This document shows, piece after piece, positions 45,050 to 53,465 of a stretch of DNA of 64,000 bases; the first letter of the stretch is position 1; each line of letters begins with the position of its first letter. The DNA is from Sodalis glossinidius str. 'morsitans'. Lineage in GTDB: Bacteria; Pseudomonadota; Gammaproteobacteria; Enterobacterales; Enterobacteriaceae. Where the stretch lies: NCBI RefSeq assembly GCF_000010085.1, contig NC_007712.1, positions 930,001 to 994,000 on the forward strand. Direction: 5' to 3'. Made by a program: the position numbers and the translations under genes. The notes beneath the pieces were generated by a model that was not told the origin of the DNA, searched no databases, and was given only the letters and a program-made list of their open reading frames with translations.

Positions 45050-45805
45050 GTGACTGAAGATAAGTTGGCTAATGTTTATAAAGAACCTGTTGAGGTAATT
45101 ACATCATGTTTTACCTTTTATCCAAAAAAACGGTGTTTGGAATTAGAAGGTACTATCCATCAGCTGCGAAAGAAAGAGTCGGAAGTTCTGGCTTTGTTAT
45201 GCAGGAAATATCCCAATCCAGTGCATCATTCCGAGTTTCTGGATGAGGTGTGGGGTGGTGGGTATGTTACGTCTCATAGCATTGCCCAGGTCATCCGTTC
45301 TTTAAGGAAGCTGCTGAAGAAAAATGGTAAAAACATCATTCTGACAATCCCGAAATTAGGGTATCGTCTCGGTATAGAGCCGCAATATGATGAAGGGAAT
45401 GAGGTTAAGATATTTGATTTTTCACAGGAAAATGCAGGTAATTCCGCAGAAGAAGACTATTTCGTGTCTTCAGGAGACCGGCATCCGTCAACGCCGCCGC
45501 CGCGACTGTATCAAACCTCGGGTAAAGTAGTAAAGTGGTTTTTTAGGTTATTGATTTTTATGTTATTATTTCCGGCATCTTACGGTGTTTATTGCGGTTT
45601 GATGCCTAAATCCCAAGTGTTTCACCAGCCCAAAGATAAAGAGATATTAATGATAATCCCCCGTTCGGGAATAAAGGATGTAGAAGTTAAGGATGATTAT
45701 GTGATTTTGTATGGAGATATTACTAAAACGGCAATGTTAAGCAATAATGTAAAGTCGGAGTTAACTAAATGCTATACGGGAAGCGATACTTTCAATATTA
45801 ATTAA
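45050..45805 (+). CDS. ToxR/CadC-type membrane-anchored transcriptional regulator
   Basis: 251 residues. The N-terminal OmpR/ToxR winged helix (about 15-110) shows LRKKESEVLALLCRKYPNPV, LDEVWGGGYVTSHSIAQVIR and the wing ILTIPKLGYRL. A single membrane helix (about 162-184, VKWFFRLLIFMLLFPASYGV) is followed by about 67 residues that would lie in the periplasm. In Salmonella the SPI-1 master regulator HilA has the same DNA-binding domain but is cytoplasmic; here a one-component membrane sensor takes the corresponding place at the end of the island. Start is GTG 45050, or possibly the upstream ATG in another frame is ignored. Confidence 0.85.
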   Translation: MTEDKLANVYKEPVEVITSCFTFYPKKRCLELEGTIHQLRKKESEVLALLCRKYPNPVHHSEFLDEVWGGGYVTSHSIAQVIRSLRKLLKKNGKNIILTIPKLGYRLGIEPQYDEGNEVKIFDFSQENAGNSAEEDYFVSSGDRHPSTPPPRLYQTSGKVVKWFFRLLIFMLLFPASYGVYCGLMPKSQVFHQPKDKEILMIIPRSGIKDVEVKDDYVILYGDITKTAMLSNNVKSELTKCYTGSDTFNIN

Positions 45806-46538
45806 TCATGCTCCGGTAGACAGGACCGTCGTTATCTATTCAGGCATTGCGTTATCGTTTCTACTACATTGTAACTTAGCTGACTATTCTATTCTGCTGG
45901 CAGTACGTCGTCTTTAAAAGTCTCATACTCAAATGCGCATAATGTTTCTTTCGAGCGACAAGCATGAATGGTTCAATTAAGCCCAACGTATAACTTTTAA
46001 TTCTTACTAAGAGTGGCTGTCTATATAAGGGGTTTTCCCTTAGAATGAGTTATGCGGAGTGCTATCAAGCTCAGCATCAAAAACCGCATTTTTAGTCTGC
46101 GTCGCCATATCAATTTTCAACCCATTACCGCTAATCAACTTTGCAAGCAGTATAGGCATTGAGCACGAGAGTTGAGGTTTTCTTAAGGCGAGGGTCCCTT
46201 TTGACTTCATGTTGCATTAATATTTAAGGCCGGCATTAAGGTTATCGGTAATAGCGTAAGCTATAATTCCATAATAATAGAATAGCGCTGAGCCTTGGTT
46301 TTAAAAAGAGAAACCGCCGCACCGGCATGCTATTCACCAAGCGCTGGACGACCCTTCTTTATTCTGCAAAATTGAATGACTAAATCGGCTTAGGTCGCGC
46401 AACTGCCCCCGTCATGATTGAAACCAGGGTCACCGGGATCCGCCATTTCCGAGCCGAAGAGAACCGCCAACAAAGCCGGATGACTCAACACGGTCATTTT
46501 GGTCAGGGTTCCCTATAGCGCCTGGAGGGAGGAGTGCC
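45806..46538. other. Right junction region of the T3SS island, mostly without genes
   Basis: About 730 bp of low-coding sequence with stops in all frames. Apart from one short reverse-strand open frame (separate entry) nothing was recognised; no yfiB, yfiN or yfiR remnant could be named. Confidence 0.45.
46040..46210 (-). CDS. Possible small protein of 56 residues, unknown
   Basis: An ATG-to-TAA frame with protein-like composition (MKSKGTLALRKPQLSCSMPI, then LLAKLISGNGLKIDMATQTK). No strong ribosome-binding site, no family recognised. It may be a fragment of a lost gene. Confidence 0.25.
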   Translation of the reverse strand: MKSKGTLALRKPQLSCSMPILLAKLISGNGLKIDMATQTKNAVFDAELDSTPHNSF

Positions 46539-46904
46539 TTACCGTGTAGCGTGATCCATTCCCGTTTGCCATTGTTGACGCAATTGCTCAGCGTTGGCGA
46601 TACCATCGCAGTTGGCGGGGAAATTACGGCCTTTTTCACCCCAAGCGCGCAGAGTTGCGGCACGACAGAGGTCGGCCTGTCCCGCCGTGTAGCCCGAAAG
46701 ATAGTCTTCTCTATCGACGTGCGGCGTGCCATACCATTCCGTCAGGGTATCATTGTCGCGTACCGCTTTACCGGCCATAGCGTCGTGTTAGCCGGCCTGA
46801 TGCCATGCCGAATCCCCTGATGCTGTGTTGGCGGGACGATCGGAGTCGCTACAGCCTGCCAGCATGAGCAATGCACAGAGCAAGAAATAAAGTTGCATTC
46901 TCAT
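46539..46904 (-). pseudogene. yfiL: YfiL-like DUF2799-type lipoprotein, one nonsense codon
   Basis: From ATG 46904 the frame encodes a lipoprotein signal peptide MRMQLYFLLCALLMLAGC with lipobox LAGC. At 46788-46790 a TAA interrupts the frame (WHQAG-stop-HDAMAGKAVRDND); the same frame continues open with REDYLSGYTAGQADLCRAAT and a Cys-containing tail to 46539. This is a simple nonsense mutation, not a frameshift. yfiL lies next to aroF in E. coli, which supports the name; the family assignment by sequence is tentative. Confidence 0.72.
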
Positions 46905-47292
46905 CTTGTTAGCCACGTTGGCGGGATTATCTTCCCTCAGCCGCATTCTCAGTTGCAAAGCGCAAAAGCTCATGTCTGACCGGGTTAGGAGTGTAATTTA
47001 TTATTTACACTTTGGCTGGCATTTTGACACTTTATTATGTCCAATAAGTGATTTAAATTTTGGTGTAGGATGCGTATCATACCGCTGTATAGCTCGCCTA
47101 TAGCGAAATCCTTTCCTCCTGACGCCGAAGGCGGCCTTGAACGGTGCGCACCGGAGAACAAAGAGTAATAAATTGTTTACAAAATTGGATTGAAAACTTT
47201 ACGATTGCTGGTAAGGTAGCTATCTATACGCTTTGGCGTAAGAGTTTAATGTAACGCTTTGCGGCCATCTCATTTTAGTCAGGATTAGTATC
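46905..47292 (+). promoter_or_regulatory. aroF control region with a TyrR box
   Basis: TGTAAT-N6-TTTACA at 46992-47009 differs by one base from the TyrR consensus TGTAAA-N6-TTTACA. A weaker match TGGATT-N6-TTTACG lies near 47186-47203, closer to the likely promoter. In E. coli TyrR with tyrosine represses aroF-tyrA through such paired strong and weak boxes. No gene is seen in this 388-bp stretch. Confidence 0.65.
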
Positions 47293-48384
47293 ATGCAAAA
47301 AGACGCGCTCAATAATGTCCATATCAGTGATGAACAGGTAATGATCACCCCCGAAGAATTAAAACGCCAGTTTCCTTTAAGCGAGGCGGAGCAGCACTCT
47401 ATTGCCGAATCCCGGCGTACCATAGCCAATATCATCCACGGTCGCGCCCCGCGCCTGCTGGTGGTCTGTGGACCTTGTTCAATCCACGATACCGATGCAG
47501 CGCTTGACTATGCCCGCCGTTTGCAAAACCTGTCAGCTGAATTGAGCGATCAGCTGTATATCGTTATGCGCGTCTATTTTGAAAAACCCCGTACCACGGT
47601 TGGCTGGAAGGGCTTAATCAACGACCCCTATATGGATGGGTCTTTTGATGTCGAGGCCGGGCTGCAAATCGCCCGCGGACTGTTGCTGGAACTGGTGAGA
47701 ATGGGGCTGCCTTTGGCAACGGAAGCCTTGGATCCCAATAGCCCGCAATACCTCGGCGATCTCTTCAGCTGGTCGGCGATTGGCGCACGAACTACCGAAT
47801 CCCAGACCCACCGGGAAATGGCGTCCGGGCTGTCTATGCCGGTAGGCTTAAAAAATGGCACCGACGGCAGCCTGGCGACCGCAATCAATGCGATGCGTGC
47901 TGCGGCAATGGCCCACCGTTTTATGGGCATCAATCAGGCAGGACAAGTGTGTTTACTCCAGACACGCGGTAATCCTGACGGTCATGTGATTTTGCGCGGC
48001 GGCAAACAGCCAAATTACCATCCGCAAGATATTCTCGATTGCGAGCGCCAGATGGCGGCGGCAGGACTGCCGGCGGCGTTGATGATCGATTGCAGCCACG
48101 GTAACTCCAATAAAGATTATCGCCGACAGGCCGAGGTGGTGCAGTCGGCGCTGGCGCAGATTAAAGCCGGTAATCGTTCCATTATCGGTTTAATGTTGGA
48201 AAGCCATATTCATGCCGGTAATCAATCCTCTGAATTACCGCGTGAGGAAATGCGTTACGGCGTGTCGGTGACTGATGCCTGTATTGATTGGGAAAGCACC
48301 GATAGCCTGCTGCGTCAGCTGCACGGCGAATTGCAAAGGGTGCTCGCGGCGCGACAGGCAGCGGGCGAAGTCGCAGCATGGTAG
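47293..48384 (+). CDS. aroF: Tyrosine-sensitive DAHP synthase
   Basis: 363 residues. Condenses phosphoenolpyruvate and erythrose-4-phosphate, the first step of aromatic amino-acid synthesis. GPCSIHD, MRVYFEKPRTTVGWKGLIND, KNGTDGSL and DCSHGNSNKDYRRQ are catalytic-site segments of class I DAHP synthases. The tyrosine-sensitive isozyme is inferred from linkage to tyrA and the TyrR box. Its stop overlaps the tyrA start. Confidence 0.96.
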   Translation: MQKDALNNVHISDEQVMITPEELKRQFPLSEAEQHSIAESRRTIANIIHGRAPRLLVVCGPCSIHDTDAALDYARRLQNLSAELSDQLYIVMRVYFEKPRTTVGWKGLINDPYMDGSFDVEAGLQIARGLLLELVRMGLPLATEALDPNSPQYLGDLFSWSAIGARTTESQTHREMASGLSMPVGLKNGTDGSLATAINAMRAAAMAHRFMGINQAGQVCLLQTRGNPDGHVILRGGKQPNYHPQDILDCERQMAAAGLPAALMIDCSHGNSNKDYRRQAEVVQSALAQIKAGNRSIIGLMLESHIHAGNQSSELPREEMRYGVSVTDACIDWESTDSLLRQLHGELQRVLAARQAAGEVAAW

Positions 48385-49499
48385 CAGAGCTTAGCGTCCT
48401 GCGGGACAAGATCGATGACGTGGATAAAGCGCTGCTGGATCTGTTGGCTAAACGCCTGTCGCTGGTGGCCGAGGTTGGTGAAGTAAAAAGCCGTGCCGGC
48501 CTGCCTATTTATGCGCCGGATCGTGAGACGGCGATGCTGGCCTCGCGGCGGCGTGAGGCCGCAGCATTGGGCGTGCCGCCCGATTTGATTGAGGATGTCC
48601 TGCGCCGCCTGATGCGGGAGTCTTACGCCAGCGAAAACGACAAAGGTTTTAAAACGCTGTGTCCGCAACTGAGACCGGTGGTGATCATTGGCGGCCGCGG
48701 CCAGATGGGACGCTTGTTTGACAAAATGCTGACGCTGTCAGGATACAGTGCACGCGTCCTGGAAAAAGAGGACTGGCCGCGCGCTGAAGCCTTGTTGGCC
48801 GATGCGGGGTTGGTCATCGTTAGCGTGCCGATTCATTTGACCGTACCAGTCATTGAGCAATTGCCGCCCCTGCCGGAAGATTGCATTTTGGTGGATTTGG
48901 CCTCCGTGAAAAATGCGCCGCTGCAGGCAATGCTAGCGGCGCACAATGGGCCAGTCCTCGGCCTGCATCCCATGTTCGGTCCCGATAGCGGCAGTCTGGC
49001 CAAGCAAGTGGTCGTTTATTGCGAAGGGCGCCAGCCGGAAGCCTATCAATGGTTGCTGGAACAGATACAGGTTTGGGGCGCGCAGTTGCATCGCATTAGC
49101 GCCATCGAACACGACCAAAATATGTCCTTTATCCAGGCGCTACGTCATTTCGCCACTTTTACCTACGGCATGCATTTGGCGGAGGAAAATGTCGATTTGG
49201 AGCAATTTTTGGCGCTGTCCTCACCGATTTATCGCCTCGAGCTGGCGATGATAGGGCGCCTGTTTGCGCAGGATCCACAGCTGTATGCCGATATCATTAT
49301 GGCGTCAGAGGACAATCTGGCGCTGATCAAACGCTACTATCAGCGTTTCGGGGTGGCAATCGAACTTTTGGAACAGGGCGACAAGCGGGTCTTTATCGAA
49401 CGTTTCGCCCATATCGGTCGCTGGTTTGGCGCTTACGCCGACCATTTCCTGGCGGAAAGCTGCGTGTTATTGCGCCAGGCCAACGATAGCCGTAAATAG
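48378..49499 (+). CDS. tyrA: Bifunctional chorismate mutase/prephenate dehydrogenase (T-protein)
   Basis: 373 residues. AroQ-type chorismate mutase domain (1-90: LSVLRDKIDDVDKALLDLLA, RLSLVAEVGEVKS), then an NAD-binding prephenate dehydrogenase domain (about 100-373: VVIIGGRGQMGRLFDKMLTL, GLHPMFGPDSGSLAKQVVVY). Leads to tyrosine. ATG 48378 overlaps aroF by 7 nt. Full length as in E. coli. Confidence 0.97.
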   Translation: MVAELSVLRDKIDDVDKALLDLLAKRLSLVAEVGEVKSRAGLPIYAPDRETAMLASRRREAAALGVPPDLIEDVLRRLMRESYASENDKGFKTLCPQLRPVVIIGGRGQMGRLFDKMLTLSGYSARVLEKEDWPRAEALLADAGLVIVSVPIHLTVPVIEQLPPLPEDCILVDLASVKNAPLQAMLAAHNGPVLGLHPMFGPDSGSLAKQVVVYCEGRQPEAYQWLLEQIQVWGAQLHRISAIEHDQNMSFIQALRHFATFTYGMHLAEENVDLEQFLALSSPIYRLELAMIGRLFAQDPQLYADIIMASEDNLALIKRYYQRFGVAIELLEQGDKRVFIERFAHIGRWFGAYADHFLAESCVLLRQANDSRK

Positions 49500-49607
49500 G
49501 CCCTACACTCGCCGTAAACAGGCGTAGGACGGGGAGACGGGAAGCACGGCGGCGGCGCCTTGCAGGTCACAAGTCGCTAATGACAAGTGGCTGATTACCG
49601 GTGCCGG

Positions 49608-50765
49608 TTACTCCGGATCCACCGGCAAAACGTTCTCGCTGGGGTAGCAGCCTAGCACTTTTAACGAACGCGTAATGGCTTGCAGTTCGCGCAGCGCTTT
49701 TTGCATTTTCACGCTGCGCAAATTGGCCTGCACATCGATATAAAACATCTCTTCATGCGCATTACCGTGTATCGGCCGGGATTCCAGACGCGTCATCACA
49801 ATACCGTGGGTCCGCAGCACCAACAGCGCCTCAACCAGGGAGCCGGACTGTTGGCCGGTAGCCATGATAAGAGTGGTTTTAGCCGGCACCTGCTCGGTGA
49901 CGTCGATAGGTTTGCGGGCCAGTACGATAAAGCGGGTGATATTTTGCTGCTGGTTGGCCAAGTTGCTTTCCAGCACCTGCAGGCCGTATAAGGCGCCACC
50001 CTGGCCGCTGCCTAGCGCGGCGACCGTAGGCCGGTTGAGCTGCGCCACTTTTTCCATGGCCGCGGCGGTGCTTTCGCAATATTCAAATTGCCACTGAGGA
50101 AAATGTCCCAGAAACTGACTGCACTGCTGGAAAGGTTGCGGATGGCTGTAGATGACCTCGATACGATCAAGATTGGTATTGCCGCTGACCAGAACGCAAT
50201 GATCGATAGGGATAGCGATTTCGCCCACTAAAGACAGATGCGTGTGTTGCAGCAGGTCGTACACTTCATTGATGGAACCTGAGCTACTATTTTCGATAGG
50301 AAAAATACCGTATTCCGCTTGGCCCGTTTCCACGAGTTGCACAATATCGGCAAGTTTTTGGCAACTGCATTCGACGACCTGTTCAAAATAGCGCGCGCCG
50401 TACTGCCGGGCCGCCAGGTGAGAATAAGAGCCTTTGGGGCCAAGAAAGGCGATGCGCGCCGAAAGCTGCTCCTGGTGATTAAGATCCAACTGCAGTAGGG
50501 CTTGCTGCGTTAATACCGAATCTTCAATAATCATTTGGAACAGCCGGGTCACATAGAAGCCATCCAGATCACATTTCTGACCCTCCGCGACCAGGCGTTT
50601 TAGCAGTTCGCGCTCCCTCGCCATATCGCGTATTGGCCGCTGGGAGGCTATCTTGCTCCACGCGACGTCCAGGGCCAGAGCGCGCCTTTCCGCGAGTAAA
50701 GACAGCAATTTGAGATCCAGCGCGCTAATCCGATCGCGCAGCGTCAATAAAGTGTTGTCATTCAT
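49608..50765 (-). CDS. pheA: Bifunctional chorismate mutase/prephenate dehydratase (P-protein)
   Basis: 385 residues. Chorismate mutase domain (1-95: LLTLRDRISALDLKLLSLLA), prephenate dehydratase domain (about 105-285: IAFLGPKGSYSHLAARQYGA, PIENSSSGSINEVYDLL), ACT domain for phenylalanine feedback (about 299-385: TTLIMATGQQSGSLVEALLV; ESRP motif LESRPIHGNAHEEMFYID). Convergent with tyrA and controlled by the pheL attenuator upstream. Confidence 0.97.
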   Translation of the reverse strand: MNDNTLLTLRDRISALDLKLLSLLAERRALALDVAWSKIASQRPIRDMARERELLKRLVAEGQKCDLDGFYVTRLFQMIIEDSVLTQQALLQLDLNHQEQLSARIAFLGPKGSYSHLAARQYGARYFEQVVECSCQKLADIVQLVETGQAEYGIFPIENSSSGSINEVYDLLQHTHLSLVGEIAIPIDHCVLVSGNTNLDRIEVIYSHPQPFQQCSQFLGHFPQWQFEYCESTAAAMEKVAQLNRPTVAALGSGQGGALYGLQVLESNLANQQQNITRFIVLARKPIDVTEQVPAKTTLIMATGQQSGSLVEALLVLRTHGIVMTRLESRPIHGNAHEEMFYIDVQANLRSVKMQKALRELQAITRSLKVLGCYPSENVLPVDPE

Positions 50766-50790
50766 AATATGGGTTACCTTTCACGCCAGC

Positions 50791-50819
50791 AAAAAAAGCC
50801 CCCTGTTTCAGGAGGCTTT
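50791..50819 (-). terminator. pheA attenuator terminator
   Basis: Reverse strand: AAGCCTCCTG-AAA-CAGGGGGCTT followed by seven T residues, between pheL and pheA. Together with the Phe-rich leader it gives the classic attenuation layout. Confidence 0.92.
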
Positions 50820-50864
50820 GCGGTTCGTCTTCGCTTTATTTCTCACACGACGAGCGCGGGCCTC

Positions 50865-50915
50865 TTAGCAACGGAAGTTAAAAAAGAAAGCGAAGAAAAA
50901 CGACGGTGTTGTCAT
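50865..50915 (-). CDS. pheL: pheA operon leader peptide PheL
   Basis: A 16-residue peptide MTTPSFFFAFFFNFRC with seven phenylalanine codons in a row-like cluster, preceded by AGAG. Ribosome stalling at Phe codons when charged tRNA-Phe is scarce would prevent formation of the terminator at 50791-50819. E. coli PheL is [15 protein letters not shown], so the core is conserved. Confidence 0.95.
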   Translation of the reverse strand: MTTPSFFFAFFFNFRC

Positions 50916-50977
50916 GGTGAGCTCTTTGGAATGAAGAATAGGAGGTACAGTAACCGCTCGCTTTTCTTTCTGTCAAT

Positions 50978-51000
50978 ATAAAACGCGCCCGGGGGCGCGT
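50978..51000 (-). terminator. Terminator of raiA
   Basis: Stem ACGCGCCC / GGGCGCGT, on the reverse strand followed by TTTTA, about 50 nt after the raiA stop. Confidence 0.78.
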
Positions 51001-51051
51001 ATGCAATGTGTTGCTCACTGTCGGGCGGGACGGTTTACCCGGCCGGCAGGA

Positions 51052-51381
51052 TTACACCGCCATGAAATTCGCAGTTTTAACGCATTCTGCGGCGCGGCGA
51101 GCTTCACCCTTATGCTGGACTTTATTGATTTGACGTTCAAGTTTCGCCAGCAGCTCGTTGATGGCCAAATACATATCCTGATGGGTTGCACTGGCCACCA
51201 GCTGTCCGTTGGGCGTGCTCAGGGTGGCATCGGCCACAAATCCCTGCGGCTGTTTAGAGAGGATAATATGGGGATTAATCAGCTGGGTCTGCCATTTCGC
51301 CAGTTTAGCCAAGCGCTCTTCCGCGTGTTGACGAATGGCGGGAGTGATATCCATTTGCTTACCGGTAATGTTGATTATCAT
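51052..51381 (-). CDS. raiA: Ribosome-associated inhibitor RaiA
   Basis: 109 residues, slightly shorter than E. coli (113) because the acidic C-terminal tail is reduced. MIINITGKQMDITPAIRQHA and LINPHIILSKQPQGFVADAT identify the S30AE family. It binds the decoding region of idle 70S ribosomes in stationary phase or cold. Intact. Confidence 0.96.
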   Translation of the reverse strand: MIINITGKQMDITPAIRQHAEERLAKLAKWQTQLINPHIILSKQPQGFVADATLSTPNGQLVASATHQDMYLAINELLAKLERQINKVQHKGEARRAAECVKTANFMAV

Positions 51382-51577
51382 AAACTTACCTCTCTGCGTG
51401 TTTCCGTCGACATAGTTTAAGCATACCTGCAGCCGGTATCTTTTTTGTGATTTAGATCACTTTTTTTTCGGCGTGGCGGTGGAGGGAATGGGTTCTGTGA
51501 GCGGGGGTCAGGAACGGGGTTTCTGCCCTTGTCAGCGCATGCACAATGGGGCAATATTATCAGGTTAACCTTTTAGA

Positions 51578-51599
51578 AACGGCGGCCGAAGCCGCTGTT
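51578..51599 (-). terminator. Probable terminator of bamD
   Basis: Stem AACGGCGGC / GCCGCTGTT with one wobble pair. On the reverse strand it continues GTTTCTAAAAGG, a short T-tract, 22 nt past the bamD stop. Confidence 0.5.
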
Positions 51600-51621
51600 C
51601 ATAGCACGTCTCGCCACGGCA

Positions 51622-52353
51622 TCAGGCCGGATTCGCCGCTCTGATTTTCGACATTTTGTCCGCCTGGCCGCTCAACTGCAATTCCCGGTAGGCTTTTTCC
51701 ATGTAGGGCAGCGCTTGGCGCGTCGCCTGCGTGTCGGGGAAGTCGCGCAGCATTTGCTCCACGCGATTGGCCACCGCGACATAAGCACCGCGTTTGTCGT
51801 AGTACTCCACTACGGACAATTCATGCTTGGCCAGCCGGTCTTTGAGATAAACCAGACGTTTGGTGGCATCCATGGCATACTGGCTGTTCGGATAACCTCG
51901 AATTAACTGCGTGAAATCACGGAACGCCGCGCGGGCATGCTCCGGGTTGCGATCGGAACGGTCCACGCCGAAGAATCCTTGCAATGCGCTGTCATCCAGC
52001 GCCATATCGGTCAAACCCCGCATGTAAAGGACGTAGTCGACATTCGGATGAGTCGGATTCAGCCGCAGAAAACGATCGATAGAGGCTTGTGCCAGCGGCA
52101 GATCGGCGGATTTGTAGTAGGCATAAATCAAGTCAAGCTGAACCTGCTGCGCGTAGGGACCGAACGGATAACGGTTGTCCAGCGCTTCAAGCTCCTTGAT
52201 TGCGCCTTTGTAATTACCGTCCTGCAACTTTTGCTGCGCGGAGGCATAGATCTCGGAGGGGGGATTATCGGGAACGGCGTCTTTGTTACTGGAACAACCC
52301 GCCAGCACCAGGCAAAGTGTGGCGGCTGCCACCAGATATTTCATACGCATCAT
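51622..52353 (-). CDS. bamD: Outer-membrane assembly lipoprotein BamD
   Basis: 243 residues. Signal peptide with lipobox VLAGC, then five TPR-like repeats (YASAQQKLQDGNYKGAIKEL, YAQQVQLDLIYAYYKSADLP, QTARDPEH-type region NPEHARAAFRDFTQLIRGYP). Essential partner of BamA in inserting beta-barrels, so retained. Divergent from rluD. Confidence 0.97.
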   Translation of the reverse strand: MMRMKYLVAAATLCLVLAGCSSNKDAVPDNPPSEIYASAQQKLQDGNYKGAIKELEALDNRYPFGPYAQQVQLDLIYAYYKSADLPLAQASIDRFLRLNPTHPNVDYVLYMRGLTDMALDDSALQGFFGVDRSDRNPEHARAAFRDFTQLIRGYPNSQYAMDATKRLVYLKDRLAKHELSVVEYYDKRGAYVAVANRVEQMLRDFPDTQATRQALPYMEKAYRELQLSGQADKMSKIRAANPA

Positions 52354-52484
52354 GACGTTTTGCTTATCCTCAGAGTGTTGTTCCGGGAGACTGTCCGTTT
52401 AGCTCTCGGATGAGACCAGCTATAATAGCATACTATTTTAAACGGCATCGCCGTGAAAACCCAACGTTAACGAAGATACCTTAT

Positions 52485-53465
52485 ATGGCACAGTATCAAC
52501 ACCTCACCGGAACGGTGAGTGAATCACAACTCGGGCAACGTTTAGATCAGGCTTTGGCGGAATTGTTCCCTGATTATTCACGATCGCGGATAAAAGCCTG
52601 GATCCTTGACGGCCTGGTGAGGGTGAACAGACGGGTCACGGCAGTCCCCAAAGAAAAAATGCTTGGCGGTGAATCTGTTGAAATACAGGCGTTTATAGAA
52701 GAAGCGCCGCGCTGGGAAGCGCAAGCTATACCGCTGAATATCGTTTATGAAGATGACGATATTCTCGTCATCAATAAACCGCGTGATCTGGTCGTGCATC
52801 CCGGCGCCGGCAATGCAGATGGCACCGTGTTGAATGCGCTGCTGCACTATTTTCCGCCCATTGTGGATGTTCCTCGTGCAGGTATCGTGCATCGTCTGGA
52901 CAAAGACACGACCGGCTTGATGGTGGTGGCTAAAACCGTGCCGGCGCAGACCCGTCTGGTGGAGTCGCTACAGGCGCGGGAGATTACCCGCGAATACGAA
53001 GCGGTCGCTATCGGCACCATGACCGCCGGCGGCACCTTGGAGCAGCCGATCGCGCGCCACGCTACCAAGCGGACGCATATGGCGGTGCACCCGATGGGCA
53101 AGCCGGCGGTGACCAATTACCGTATAATGGAGCACTTCCGCGCCCATACGCGTCTGCGGTTGCGTCTGGAAACCGGACGAACGCATCAGATCCGCGTGCA
53201 TATGGCGCATATCAATCATCCGCTGGTAGGCGATCCGCTCTACGGTGGGCGCTCGCGACCGCCGAAGGGGGCTTCCGACGCCTTCAATGAGGTGCTGCGC
53301 AGTTTCGATCGTCAGGCGCTGCATGCCACTTTGCTGCGGCTATACCATCCCATTACCTCGATTGAGATGGAGTGGCATGCGCCGCTGCCGCAGGATATGG
53401 TGGCGCTGATAGCGGCGTTGAAGGCAGATACAGAACTGTTCAAAGATAGCATGGACTGGCTGTAA
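52485..53465 (+). CDS. rluD: 23S rRNA pseudouridine synthase RluD
   Basis: 326 residues from ATG 52485 (MAQYQHLTGTVSESQLGQRL), aligned with E. coli; the frame open from 52410 adds unconserved residues. S4 domain at the N-terminus, then the catalytic motif GIVHRLDKDTTGL with the nucleophilic Asp. Makes pseudouridines 1911, 1915 and 1917 in 23S helix 69. Intact. Confidence 0.97.
   Translation: MAQYQHLTGTVSESQLGQRLDQALAELFPDYSRSRIKAWILDGLVRVNRRVTAVPKEKMLGGESVEIQAFIEEAPRWEAQAIPLNIVYEDDDILVINKPRDLVVHPGAGNADGTVLNALLHYFPPIVDVPRAGIVHRLDKDTTGLMVVAKTVPAQTRLVESLQAREITREYEAVAIGTMTAGGTLEQPIARHATKRTHMAVHPMGKPAVTNYRIMEHFRAHTRLRLRLETGRTHQIRVHMAHINHPLVGDPLYGGRSRPPKGASDAFNEVLRSFDRQALHATLLRLYHPITSIEMEWHAPLPQDMVALIAALKADTELFKDSMDWL

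Noticed and set aside
17724..46538. Insertion sequences or integrase/att sites bordering the T3SS island
   Set aside because: No transposase, integrase or tRNA-derived direct repeat could be recognised at either border; the left repeats are not matched on the right by eye.
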